A stretch of DNA of 25,558 bases from a virus, in IMG/VR virus record IMGVR_UViG_3300032242_001590, positions 1 through 25,558 of that record. The stretch is one strand, 5' to 3'. Position numbers and translations under genes: made by a program. This document shows, in pieces, positions 18,163 through 25,558 of the stretch; the stretch's first letter is position 1, and each line of letters starts with the position of its first letter. The notes under the pieces were generated by a model that did not search any database, had not been told where the DNA came from, and was given only the letters and a program-made list of their open reading frames with translations.

Positions 18163-19332
18163 ATGAAAGTCGGCGAGTTATTTGTTGATTTTAAAATCCG
18201 AGGATCAGACGACTCTGTAAAGCAGACCAGGCAAGTTAGAAGCTCCATGTCTTCCCTCAAGGACATGGCGATTGAAACAAAAGCCGCCATTCTTGCCGCC
18301 GTTATTGCCCTTGAAAAGCTCTTGAAGGCTCCGATGGAAACCGGGTCTTCGTTGTATGTGGTTTCTCAATATACCGGTGAAACCGTCGAAAACATTCAAA
18401 AGATTCAGGCGGCACTTTCTGGGGTTGAGCCGGGCAAGGTTCTGGGTTTTTATCAACAAATTTTTGATAAATTGTCCGAGTTTCAAACTAGCGTTGGCCC
18501 GATCATGGGCGAGGGTCTTGCCGGATCATTCTTGGTTCCAAAAGAAGAAGACTTTAGAACGGCCACCGCTTTCGTAGATTACTTGCGCAAGGTTGTTCAA
18601 TCCCCCGAAATGACCAAAGCCCAGGCCGCGATGTTGGGCAAGCAATTGGGGGTCGATCCTGAAGTTCTGGTTGCCCTGAGAGAACAGGCGCTGAAAAACC
18701 GGTCGATTTTAGACTTCTCCCCGGTGGCGGGCATTTCCCAAGGCAAAGCCAAACAAATGTATGGCATCCAAGGGCAATACAATCAGGTTGTAGAGGGTGC
18801 CAAAAAGGCAATGGCCTCCCTAACGGCCGCAATTGGCCCCAGCGTGCTTCAAACCGCATCGAATGCGGTAACGGCCTTCTCTCAACTTGCAACCGCTCTG
18901 ACGGACATTGCGAAAGCCCTACAGATTCTAGAATACTCCAAGTCTACAATGGACGGTTTTGCTCAGGGATTGTCGGCATTGGCAACCGCTGCAAAGGACA
19001 TTACCAAGGTTTTTGGTGGTAAAATGTCGTTCGGGGATGCGTTTAAAGAACTTTTAAAGGTTGCTCCAAGCATTTACAAAATGACCCCTAGTGGATTGAT
19101 TTTGAATCCGCTTCAAAAAATGTTCGAAATGGTCCCTCATAAGACCACGGAGGAAGAAGAAAAACTAAGAAAGAATCTTCTGATCCCTGGGGCGCATGGG
19201 CAAAACACAATCAATCAAACCATTCATATTGATGGAAGCGTGGAGGATAGCGCCGAAAGAATTGCTCAGGTGATTTCTGAAAAAACCAAACAGGCGTACT
19301 ACCAATTTTCATCGCGGGCGCAAATAGCATAA
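18163..19332 (+). CDS. tape measure protein (short)
   Basis: Sets tail length and is ejected with DNA. It follows the frameshifted chaperone by two bases, the conserved order. The start MKVGELFVDFKIRGSDDSVK is typical of tape measure proteins; then helical, alanine-rich sequence (MASLTAAIGPSVLQTASNAV, FAQGLSALATAAKDIT), and the end has NTINQTIHIDGSVEDSAERI, the common tape measure C-terminal block. At 389 aa it is short; by the approximate rule of 1.5 angstrom per residue it predicts a tail near 58 nm. Confidence 0.88.
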   Translation: MKVGELFVDFKIRGSDDSVKQTRQVRSSMSSLKDMAIETKAAILAAVIALEKLLKAPMETGSSLYVVSQYTGETVENIQKIQAALSGVEPGKVLGFYQQIFDKLSEFQTSVGPIMGEGLAGSFLVPKEEDFRTATAFVDYLRKVVQSPEMTKAQAAMLGKQLGVDPEVLVALREQALKNRSILDFSPVAGISQGKAKQMYGIQGQYNQVVEGAKKAMASLTAAIGPSVLQTASNAVTAFSQLATALTDIAKALQILEYSKSTMDGFAQGLSALATAAKDITKVFGGKMSFGDAFKELLKVAPSIYKMTPSGLILNPLQKMFEMVPHKTTEEEEKLRKNLLIPGAHGQNTINQTIHIDGSVEDSAERIAQVISEKTKQAYYQFSSRAQIA

Positions 19333-19333
19333 T

Positions 19334-20152
19334 ATGGCAATCAATAGCGCATCAGCAAACATAACTTCACTCTCAAACCTGGCGATCATTAACCCAAACA
19401 AAAATACGGGTTATCAGGAACAATCCGCGGCGATCCCTGCGGGAGCGCAAGAACCCTCTTTGAACGGGAAACAGTACCTGTTTCATATTGAAGGCGAAAA
19501 CGCGATTGAACTGCAAAGCGATATTACCGATTCGTATGTTGAAACCAACTCTGCAATCAATGACCACATTGCACTGCGACCCGAGCGCGTAACGGTACAG
19601 GGGTTCATTGGTGAGCTTAACGACGTGTTCCCAATCGCTCCAGCGGGCGTTGGTCTGTCGTTCCTGACGCAGAAATTGACTACCTTGGCGGCATATACCC
19701 CGGATCTGTCTGTAACTGCTCTGACCGCCCTAAATAACGTCGTTCTTGCCTACCAGGTGGCGGCAAACCTGGCATCTACCGTAGGTCAAAACCTTTCTTT
19801 AAAATCCGGATATATTACAAAACAGGCGTATTTTTTTGGAATCTTCTCTTCAGCATGGAGAAACAGAACCCTTTATACGATTCAAACGCCATGGTGCAAA
19901 TACACCAACATGGCAATTGAAAGCCTCCGGGCCAGCCAGGACGCAAGCACTCGGATGATTAGTGATTTTGAGATCACATTCAAAAAAATGCGGTTCATTG
20001 ATACCACCATTTCGCAAACACTTTACCCCGACACGCAAAAAGATGGTCAACTGGCGTCGCAATCCTCAGTTAATCAGGATCAAGGGGAAAACACACTGTT
20101 GCAATCTGCAACAAGTTTTGACTCGTTTTTGTCGTCAATTACGGGGAGCTAA
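19334..20152 (+). CDS. Dit-like baseplate/distal tail protein
   Basis: Probable first baseplate protein at the end of the tube. The N-terminal part after residue 45 has QYLFHIEGENAIELQSDITD, NDHIALRPERVTVQGFIGEL, the pattern (DHxxxxPxxxxxxGFIGE) of Dit-like N-terminal domains. A later block, ESLRASQDASTRMISDFEIT and FKKMRFIDT, is also typical. It has no clear ribosome site; the ATG is one base after the tape measure stop, so it probably depends on coupling. Length 272 aa. Confidence 0.76.
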   Translation: MAINSASANITSLSNLAIINPNKNTGYQEQSAAIPAGAQEPSLNGKQYLFHIEGENAIELQSDITDSYVETNSAINDHIALRPERVTVQGFIGELNDVFPIAPAGVGLSFLTQKLTTLAAYTPDLSVTALTALNNVVLAYQVAANLASTVGQNLSLKSGYITKQAYFFGIFSSAWRNRTLYTIQTPWCKYTNMAIESLRASQDASTRMISDFEITFKKMRFIDTTISQTLYPDTQKDGQLASQSSVNQDQGENTLLQSATSFDSFLSSITGS

Positions 20153-20154
20153 CT

Positions 20155-20499
20155 ATGTATGACGTTCAGCAAATTACTAACTTTGCAAAACAGACTCAAT
20201 CGCTGTTATTCCCGGACGGAACTGCCATTTCTTTGACGCTGGAATATAAACCCATGCAATACGGGTGGTTCATCACCAAGCTCGTATATGGAACGTTTCA
20301 GCTTCAAAATATCCGAATTGTAATTAGCCCAAACTTTCTCTATCAGTACAAAAACCAAATCCCATACGGGATTGGATGCTCCAGCAAAGACGGTGTTGAA
20401 CCGGTAAATCAACAGGACTTTAATAGCGGCAGATGTAGATTGTTTATTTTGAATTCTGACGAAGTTAAACAGCTTGGGGCATACATAAATGGCAATTAA
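20155..20499 (+). CDS. baseplate plug protein (Pam3 gp18-like)
   Basis: Small protein that seals the baseplate hub. GGGGAG lies 7 bases before the ATG. The sequence has FPDGTAISLTLEYKPMQYGW, TFQLQNIRIVISPNFLYQYK, QIPYGIGCSS and DFNSGRCRLFILNSDEV, which agrees with the cyanophage Pam3-type plug family as I recall it. Length (114 aa) is normal. It overlaps the hub gene by 11 bases. Confidence 0.84.
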   Translation: MYDVQQITNFAKQTQSLLFPDGTAISLTLEYKPMQYGWFITKLVYGTFQLQNIRIVISPNFLYQYKNQIPYGIGCSSKDGVEPVNQQDFNSGRCRLFILNSDEVKQLGAYINGN

Positions 20500-21439
20500 G
20501 CTGAACCGGGCATATGAATTTAGGGTGCAAAGGGAGGATTCGACTTATCGAGTTATCAAAAATCCCATCACCATTAAATTCACCATTCAGCGAAACAACC
20601 TTTTGTCATCCAATTCTGCCACGTTTGAGATTTACAACCTTTCACCAAGCACTCGAAAAGAGATTAGGCGGGATGACTGGAACCTGAAATACGACAAAAA
20701 CGTTCTATTCATGGCCGGATATGGGGACAACTTGTCGATTTGTTTTAGCGGCAAGGTTCAAATGGCCGCATCCGTTCGGGAAGGCGTGGACTTTATTACC
20801 ACGGTGGAAGGGTTCGACAACCCAATTGCAATTGCAGAAGCCCCTTTTTCCAAGGCATACAAAAAGGGTGATAGTTATTTGGTTTTGATGAATGACGTTG
20901 TTGGTCAGCTTTCCTCAATCGGTGTACAACGTGGCGCGATCAGTAAAAGGTTTTATGTGCCCGAAACCAATTCATTTTTAACGCTCGATCAGATTGTTTT
21001 TCAAAAAGACATTACAGTTCAAGGAAGCTGCATGGACGTTTTGAGGAACTATTTTGGCCCAAAGGTTTTTATTGATAATGCGACCGTCAATTATTTGAAC
21101 GAAGACGAATATGCGCGGGCATCCCTGGTGAAGATTTCGTCTCAAACCGGATTATTGGGAACCCCTCGCCAGGCCAACAAGGTGGTTTATGTCGACATTC
21201 TGTTTCAGCCGGGCATTCGTTGTGGGCAGCTAATCACCCTCGATAGCATTGAGGGAGCAATTTACGAACAAACTCTCAACAAAATGCCCCCTAAAAACCC
21301 CAACTTCAATGGTGATTATCGGGTTATGGGGATCACCCACAAAGGGACCATTTCAGGATCTGTCGGCGGTGAGGCCGTAACGACCCTGGCTTTGACCAAA
21401 TTTATCGTAAAACCCAATGAGGTATTAGTCGGTGGGTAA
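20489..21439 (+). CDS. baseplate hub protein
   Basis: Trimer-type hub below the tube. The N-terminal half fits the hub fold: IKLNRAYEFRVQ, NPITIKFTIQRNN, ATFEIYNLSPSTRKEIRRDD, VLFMAGYGDNLSICFSGKVQ. The C-terminal half has YFGPKVFIDNATVNYL, PGIRCGQLITLDS and DYRVMGITHKGTISGSVGGE, the last block being typical of hub proteins in gp27/gp44-like families. Length 316 aa is normal. The gene overlaps both neighbours. Confidence 0.85.
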   Translation: MAIKLNRAYEFRVQREDSTYRVIKNPITIKFTIQRNNLLSSNSATFEIYNLSPSTRKEIRRDDWNLKYDKNVLFMAGYGDNLSICFSGKVQMAASVREGVDFITTVEGFDNPIAIAEAPFSKAYKKGDSYLVLMNDVVGQLSSIGVQRGAISKRFYVPETNSFLTLDQIVFQKDITVQGSCMDVLRNYFGPKVFIDNATVNYLNEDEYARASLVKISSQTGLLGTPRQANKVVYVDILFQPGIRCGQLITLDSIEGAIYEQTLNKMPPKNPNFNGDYRVMGITHKGTISGSVGGEAVTTLALTKFIVKPNEVLVGG

Positions 21440-22175
21440 TTTTACTATTCAGCCACTTCCGGCGTTTTATCAGTTTGTAGACCCTACCCTTAGGGATGTT
21501 CTTGAGACCCTTAAAAAAGAAATCTTTCTGACCATGAATTGCGTGGCAATCGGGACGATTCAAACCTTCAACTCGGCAGATTGTACCGCACAAATTCAGA
21601 TCAATTACCCTCGCGTGTTTGTTCAAATGGATTCCGCGGGGGTTACAAAGAACGAAACCCAACCATACCCGCTTTTGATGCAAGTTCCTTGCGTGGTTCT
21701 GTCCGGGGGCGCGGCTGGATTGACTTTTCCAATTTCACCGGGCGACTCATGCGTTGTTCTTTTTAATGATCGGGACTTCTCAAATTGGTTTGCAAGCGGC
21801 GCCACCACCGCCCCACCCGCGTCCTTGGACCATCACGGAATGGGCAACGGGATTGCAATTGTCGGGATCAGGTCGGCGGCAAATCCAATTGCGGGATATG
21901 ACACGACACACGCAAAGTTATACAACGGCAACACCCAGGTTGCGGTTTCGGCAAGCAAAGTCAAAATTGACAATTCTACATATAACTTGAAAACCGAATT
22001 AACCAACCTTTGCACAAAACTAAATGATTTATGCACGGCAATTAAAGCCATTACTGTGTCAGGCGTTACCCCTGGGGGCGGTGTAAGTGGAACTCCAGTA
22101 AACTCGGCAACTTTTACAACACTCTCATCGGATATTTCGACAATTTCAACACACTTGGTGGGGTTATTAGAATGA
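21432..22175 (+). CDS. baseplate puncturing spike (Gp138-like)
   Basis: Membrane-piercing spike at the tip of the baseplate. The GTG start at 21432 overlaps the hub stop and follows GAGG. The Gp138-type OB-fold runs from residue 36: MNCVAIGTIQTFNSADCTAQ, LLMQVPCVVLSGGAAGLTFP, ISPGDSCVVLFNDRDFSNWF, then SLDHHGMGNGIAIVGI. The C-terminal third is a Thr/Ser/Gly-rich chain (VSGVTPGGGVSG) with helical heptads before it (LTNLCTKLNDLCTAI), as in trimeric spikes. Length 247 aa is normal. Confidence 0.88.
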   Translation: MGNFTIQPLPAFYQFVDPTLRDVLETLKKEIFLTMNCVAIGTIQTFNSADCTAQIQINYPRVFVQMDSAGVTKNETQPYPLLMQVPCVVLSGGAAGLTFPISPGDSCVVLFNDRDFSNWFASGATTAPPASLDHHGMGNGIAIVGIRSAANPIAGYDTTHAKLYNGNTQVAVSASKVKIDNSTYNLKTELTNLCTKLNDLCTAIKAITVSGVTPGGGVSGTPVNSATFTTLSSDISTISTHLVGLLE

Positions 22176-22543
22176 TTGTACGCGCTTTGGACACGAATCA
22201 CGATTGGACCTTTGGCAAAGGAAAAAACAACTATTTGGTCAACAATTCGGCCGTTGCCCAATTGATTCAGACTAACCTTTTATCCTACACCGGGGACTGT
22301 TTTTTTGACCTGAATGCCGGGATTGATTGGTTAAACATTATCGGCTCCAAGAATCTTCCACAGGCCCAAATTGCCATTAACAACACGATTTTGAACACCC
22401 CGTATGTTCAAAGCACCGTTGAACTTAGCGTTAATTTAAATCAAAATAGAAGCATGACAGTCACCTATCAGGTTGTTAGCTTGTATTCAGAAAACAAATC
22501 TACCGGTGGATCGGTGACAATCGGAGGACAGATCAATGCCTAA
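22172..22543 (+). CDS. baseplate wedge protein (gp25/gpW-like)
   Basis: Wedge subunit that joins the baseplate to the sheath. The start overlaps the spike stop (ATGA). The sequence has RALDTNHDWTFGKGKNNYLV, SAVAQLIQTNLLSYTGDCFF, DLNAGIDWLNIIGSK, NNTILNTPYVQSTVELSV, the pattern of gp25-type wedge proteins in Mu-like and Pam3-like phages. Length (123 aa) is normal. It comes just before the gpJ-like gene, as expected. Confidence 0.86.
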   Translation: MIVRALDTNHDWTFGKGKNNYLVNNSAVAQLIQTNLLSYTGDCFFDLNAGIDWLNIIGSKNLPQAQIAINNTILNTPYVQSTVELSVNLNQNRSMTVTYQVVSLYSENKSTGGSVTIGGQINA

Positions 22544-23729
22544 CAGTATCGGAACAAGCGGATTAACCGTCAAAACATACTCGGAGCTTTTGTCCCAAAT
22601 GGTGGCCGCTTACCAAGCCATTTATGGGACCGACATTAACCTGGATTCCTCCACCCCGGACGGACAGCTTTTAAATATCTTTATTCAGGCAATCCTCGAC
22701 CAAGAAGACTTGTTGGTTCAGATCAACAATAACTTCGACCCTGATCTGGCATTTGGCACGATTCTTGATCAAAGGGTGGCGCTTAACGGGATTCAGCGTA
22801 AAGCCGGAACTCACACGATTACCAACATTAACATCACGACCACTCAGGCCCTTACGCTGCAAGGACTGGACTTGTTTCCATCGAATCCTTACACGGTGGC
22901 AGATTCCCAGGGAAATCAATTCCAATTGATCACGACCCAATATCCGGCGTCTGCCGGGGTCTACACCTATTCGTTCCAGGCCAGCGCACCCGGAGAGGTT
23001 CTTACGGTTCCAAACTCGATTACGGTTCCGGTCAGCGTTGTTTTGGGAGTTTCCAACATTAACAACCCAAGCGCCTATACTTCATTGGGATTGAACGAAG
23101 AAACAGACGGACAGCTTCGCCTCCGTCGTCAACAATCCGTTTCCATCGGATCACAGGGTTATTTGGCCGGCCTGTTAGCCGCACTTAATAATATCAACGG
23201 CGTAACTACCGCCCAAGTTTATGAAAACGTTACTGATATTACCGACTCATACGGGCTTCCGTCACACTCAATTAACGTTGTAATTGGTGGCGCTGTTGCA
23301 CCTATTGATGTTGCTAGTGCCATCTATCAAAAACGCAATGCCGGGTGCGGAATGTATGGCGCTCAAAGTTATACCATTACCCAGGTAGACGGATCATTCT
23401 TTACAGTAAAGTGGGACGTTGTTACCCCCCTTCCGCTTTATATTAAGTTTAACGTTACTTCGATTGATGGAATTAATGCGCCTTTGGCAACCCAGATTAA
23501 AAACAAGCTGCCAAGCATTTGGGTTCCTGGGGTCGCTCAAACCGTAGATATTACCGAGCTTGGAACTTATGTTCAGCAAATTGATCCAAATTCATTGGTA
23601 ACGGTCACGGCGGGATCTCAAGGGTTCAGCCTCACCGGGACAGGTGGATGGGCAAACGTCTTAAACACAACCCTTAGAAACAACCAATTTGCTCTTAGTT
23701 CCGCTAACATCACAATAACGGTGATCTAA
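22536..23729 (+). CDS. baseplate J-like wedge protein
   Basis: Baseplate wedge protein of the gpJ/gp6/Mu gp47 family, which forms the hexagonal frame that triggers sheath contraction. CGGAGGACAGATCA precedes the ATG. Typical blocks are LDSSTPDGQLLNIFIQAILD, DPDLAFGTILDQRVALNGIQ, RKAGTHTITN, LNEETDGQLRLRRQQSVSIG and VYENVTDITDSYGLPSHSIN (the gpJ core). Length 397 aa is normal. It overlaps the wedge gene by 8 bases and the next by one. Confidence 0.93.
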   Translation: MPNSIGTSGLTVKTYSELLSQMVAAYQAIYGTDINLDSSTPDGQLLNIFIQAILDQEDLLVQINNNFDPDLAFGTILDQRVALNGIQRKAGTHTITNINITTTQALTLQGLDLFPSNPYTVADSQGNQFQLITTQYPASAGVYTYSFQASAPGEVLTVPNSITVPVSVVLGVSNINNPSAYTSLGLNEETDGQLRLRRQQSVSIGSQGYLAGLLAALNNINGVTTAQVYENVTDITDSYGLPSHSINVVIGGAVAPIDVASAIYQKRNAGCGMYGAQSYTITQVDGSFFTVKWDVVTPLPLYIKFNVTSIDGINAPLATQIKNKLPSIWVPGVAQTVDITELGTYVQQIDPNSLVTVTAGSQGFSLTGTGGWANVLNTTLRNNQFALSSANITITVI

Positions 23730-24349
23730 TGACAACGAATGATATCGTAAATTATTACATTAACCTTTTAATCGTCCAATACAACAACAAGGCGAAAGCC
23801 AGGGCGACGGTTGATGCGGTAGTTCGACCGATTATCATGGACCAATTGCCGGTTCAGGTTCAAAACGCGTATAACATTGATACCGCGGTTGGGGTTCAAC
23901 TCGATACAATCGCAAAGTATGTTGGCGTATTAAGAAGTGCAAACACGCTTTCTGGATATGTCACTCTGTCGGATGCTGATTTTAGGCAATTGATTAAATT
24001 TGGGATCATTGTAAACAATGGCGGCTCCAGCCTTTACGATATTCAGCAACGCCTTTACAGCTTTTTCCCCGGTAATTACTTGGTTTACGATTACCGAAAT
24101 ATGCACATGGATTACGTTTTGAGTACCGCAATTGGCACAAGCGCCTTGGCGGTAATGCTGGTGGCACAAAAACTGTTGCCCCGCCCAATGGCAGTTCAAC
24201 TCGGCGCGTTAATTTATATTGCAAATCTTGCAAACATTTTTGGGATGAGAACTTACGACACCCCACCGTCTAATGTAACTGGATTTAATAAGTACACGGG
24301 TTATACTACAAACACGCCGTGGATTAGTTATACTAACGCGATCACTTAG
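23729..24349 (+). CDS. baseplate/tail protein (DUF2612, gpI-like)
   Basis: Baseplate periphery protein that links the frame to the tail fibres. TAATG overlap with the gpJ-like stop. The N-terminus YYINLLIVQYNNKAKARATV and then YNIDTAVGVQLDTIAKYVGV match DUF2612; DADFRQLIKFGIIVNNGGSS and PRPMAVQLGALIYIANLANI follow. The tail end (TYDTPPSNVTGFNKYTGY) is irregular, probably fibre-contacting. Length 206 aa is normal for the family. Confidence 0.88.
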   Translation: MTTNDIVNYYINLLIVQYNNKAKARATVDAVVRPIIMDQLPVQVQNAYNIDTAVGVQLDTIAKYVGVLRSANTLSGYVTLSDADFRQLIKFGIIVNNGGSSLYDIQQRLYSFFPGNYLVYDYRNMHMDYVLSTAIGTSALAVMLVAQKLLPRPMAVQLGALIYIANLANIFGMRTYDTPPSNVTGFNKYTGYTTNTPWISYTNAIT

Positions 24350-24357
24350 GGAGATTT

Positions 24358-25512
24358 ATGGCGAAATTACCGCGAGTTTATCAAAAGATTTTTGCTTCGT
24401 CGGCCGGAACCGGTCAAATTGGGAAATATGGATCTTTGGCGGCGGGTTCTCCCGCAACCACCACTGACCCGGCACAGATGCAATCGCTTTCAAATTGGTT
24501 GGGCGGTTGGTTTTCTGGGGTTGTTGGATCTAACTCCCCAGCAATTGAAGACATGAATGCCGTTCATTATGTCGGCTTTTACCAATTGGCATATCTGATG
24601 CAACAAGGGATTGCAGAATACGACGCCACAACCGAATACTATATTGGATCAATGGTTCAAGATGGCAACGGCGCGGTGTACGTTTCATTAACTGGAACGA
24701 CCGGATCACCAAACGTTGGGAATGCCGTAACAAGCACCACAAATTGGAAGCCATACGGCAAGAAAATCGCATCTCCAACAACCACCTATACTGCCACAGC
24801 AAATGACGACATTATTCTCGCAGATCCAACTTCGGGGTCATTTGTTGTAACGCTTCCTGCCGTTTCCAGCAATCTAAACAAAACGTATTATATTAAAATG
24901 ATGGGGTCTTCTCTTAACACGGTAACAGTTAAGGGTAACGGCGCCGAATTAATCGACGATCTTAATACCTATCTCTTGTCAGGATATGGCGCCATTTACG
25001 TTCATTCTAACGGGACCAAATGGAGCATCATTTCCTCATATAGCAAAGCAACCATTCCAACCGGGTCAATTATCCCATATTCAGGATCTTCGGCCCCATC
25101 AGGATTCTTGTTTACAGACGGATCTTCTCTGTCCACTACAACATATGCCAACCTGTTTGCATCCATTGGATATACTTATGGGGGATCGGGAGCGAATTTT
25201 AGTCTTCCAGATACCAGAGGTATCTTTTTAAGGGGTGCGGGTACTAACGGTAGCATGACCACTTCAAATGGTACGGCATATTCTACTACACTTGGAACAA
25301 AACAGAACGATCAGCTTCAAGGCCATTATCATAGGATATATCAAGGAGCGGGCCAAGGTGGTTTACAGGGTGGGGCCGCTTGGGCAAATACTCAAAGCGG
25401 ACTTCAAAATTTAGGTGTTGATATTTCTAACGATGGAACAAATGGAGTTCCTAGGGCGGGTAACGAAACACGCCCCGCCAACCTGGGTGTAAATCACATT
25501 ATTAAATACTAG
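24358..25512 (+). CDS. tail fibre with C-terminal collar domain
   Basis: Receptor-binding fibre or part of it. AGGGAG precedes the ATG. The N-terminal 110 residues (FASSAGTGQIGKYGSLAAGS, LSNWLGGWFSGVVGSNSPAI, MNAVHYVGFYQLAYLMQQGI) are the conserved baseplate-attaching part. A beta-rich middle follows (TATANDDIILADPTSGSF), then a phage tail collar domain near residues 233-293 (PTGSIIPYSGSSAPSGFLFT, YANLFASIGYTYGG, FSLPDTRGIFLRG) and a tip with QLQGHYHR and ETRPANLGVNHIIKY. The HxH motif is typical of metal-binding fibre tips. Length 384 aa. Confidence 0.9.
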   Translation: MAKLPRVYQKIFASSAGTGQIGKYGSLAAGSPATTTDPAQMQSLSNWLGGWFSGVVGSNSPAIEDMNAVHYVGFYQLAYLMQQGIAEYDATTEYYIGSMVQDGNGAVYVSLTGTTGSPNVGNAVTSTTNWKPYGKKIASPTTTYTATANDDIILADPTSGSFVVTLPAVSSNLNKTYYIKMMGSSLNTVTVKGNGAELIDDLNTYLLSGYGAIYVHSNGTKWSIISSYSKATIPTGSIIPYSGSSAPSGFLFTDGSSLSTTTYANLFASIGYTYGGSGANFSLPDTRGIFLRGAGTNGSMTTSNGTAYSTTLGTKQNDQLQGHYHRIYQGAGQGGLQGGAAWANTQSGLQNLGVDISNDGTNGVPRAGNETRPANLGVNHIIKY

Positions 25513-25522
25513 GAGAAAGCAC

Positions 25523-25558
25523 ATGAACTTTTATTGTTATGATGAAAAAGGCTTTTAC
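25523..25558 (+). CDS. start of the next gene, possibly tail fibre assembly (3' partial)
   Basis: A strong AGGAG eight bases before an ATG begins a frame open to the right edge: MNFYCYDEKGFY. The pattern of a short N-terminus ending in YDEKGFY, just after the fibre gene, is typical of tail fibre assembly chaperones, but twelve codons cannot settle it. Confidence 0.5.
   Translation, partial: MNFYCYDEKGFY

Noticed and set aside
1-25558. CRISPR array, insertion sequence, integrase or attachment site
   Set aside because: No regularly spaced repeats, transposase or recombinase and no tRNA-type attachment sequence were seen.

Overview
This window is part of the genome of a tailed bacteriophage with a contractile tail (myovirus morphology), or of a closely related prophage. 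The evidence is a continuous rightward block of virion genes: small and large terminase, portal, Mu F-like head protein, head protease/scaffold, decoration protein, major capsid protein, connectors, tail sheath, tail tube, frameshifted tail chaperone, tape measure, baseplate and tail fibre. The gene order and families resemble the BcepB1A/Pam3-like group (DUF1073 portal, DUF2213 protease, DUF2184 capsid, DUF3383 sheath, Pam3-type plug, Gp138 spike). No integrase, repressor, lysis gene, DNA polymerase or tRNA was seen, and the host cannot be told from this window.

Bases 1-4736 are an accessory/early-type region. A RusA-type Holliday junction resolvase, cut by the left edge, reads rightward. 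Everything else reads leftward: ten small genes with short spacings, several with zinc-binding cysteine pairs, most of unknown function. Two near-identical 30-bp promoters (CCGTGATATAATCTT core) drive them, and many share the same leader (AAAGGAA, then AATCATG). A hairpin after 2039 may end the leftward operon. About 600 bp (1127-1722) seem free of genes but carry repeats.

Bases 4737-5778 hold no credible protein gene. The + strand of 4884-5719 folds on paper into a series of long helices, a likely pseudoknot and a UUCG tetraloop, and ends in a very good intrinsic terminator. I read this as a candidate large structured non-coding RNA of about 840 nt, of the kind typified by the phage-borne GOLLD and ROOL classes. 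It is the most interesting feature in the window.

Bases 5779-25558 are the late structural operon. The genes are packed tightly, often with 1-11 nt overlaps. Packaging: terS, a 29-codon CxxC microprotein, terL. Head: portal with an unusual C-terminal extension, a Fis-type helix-turn-helix protein, a Mu F-like protein, a small conserved protein, a DUF2213 protease whose 3' end can also be read as a separate scaffold, a cement protein and the major capsid protein, followed by a strong terminator. Neck: four genes, the last with an Ig-like domain. Tail: sheath, tube, chaperone with a -1 frameshift extension, a short tape measure. Baseplate: Dit-like, plug, hub, Gp138-like spike, gp25-like wedge, gpJ-like, DUF2612. 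Fibre: a collar-domain tail fibre, then the start of a gene cut by the right edge.
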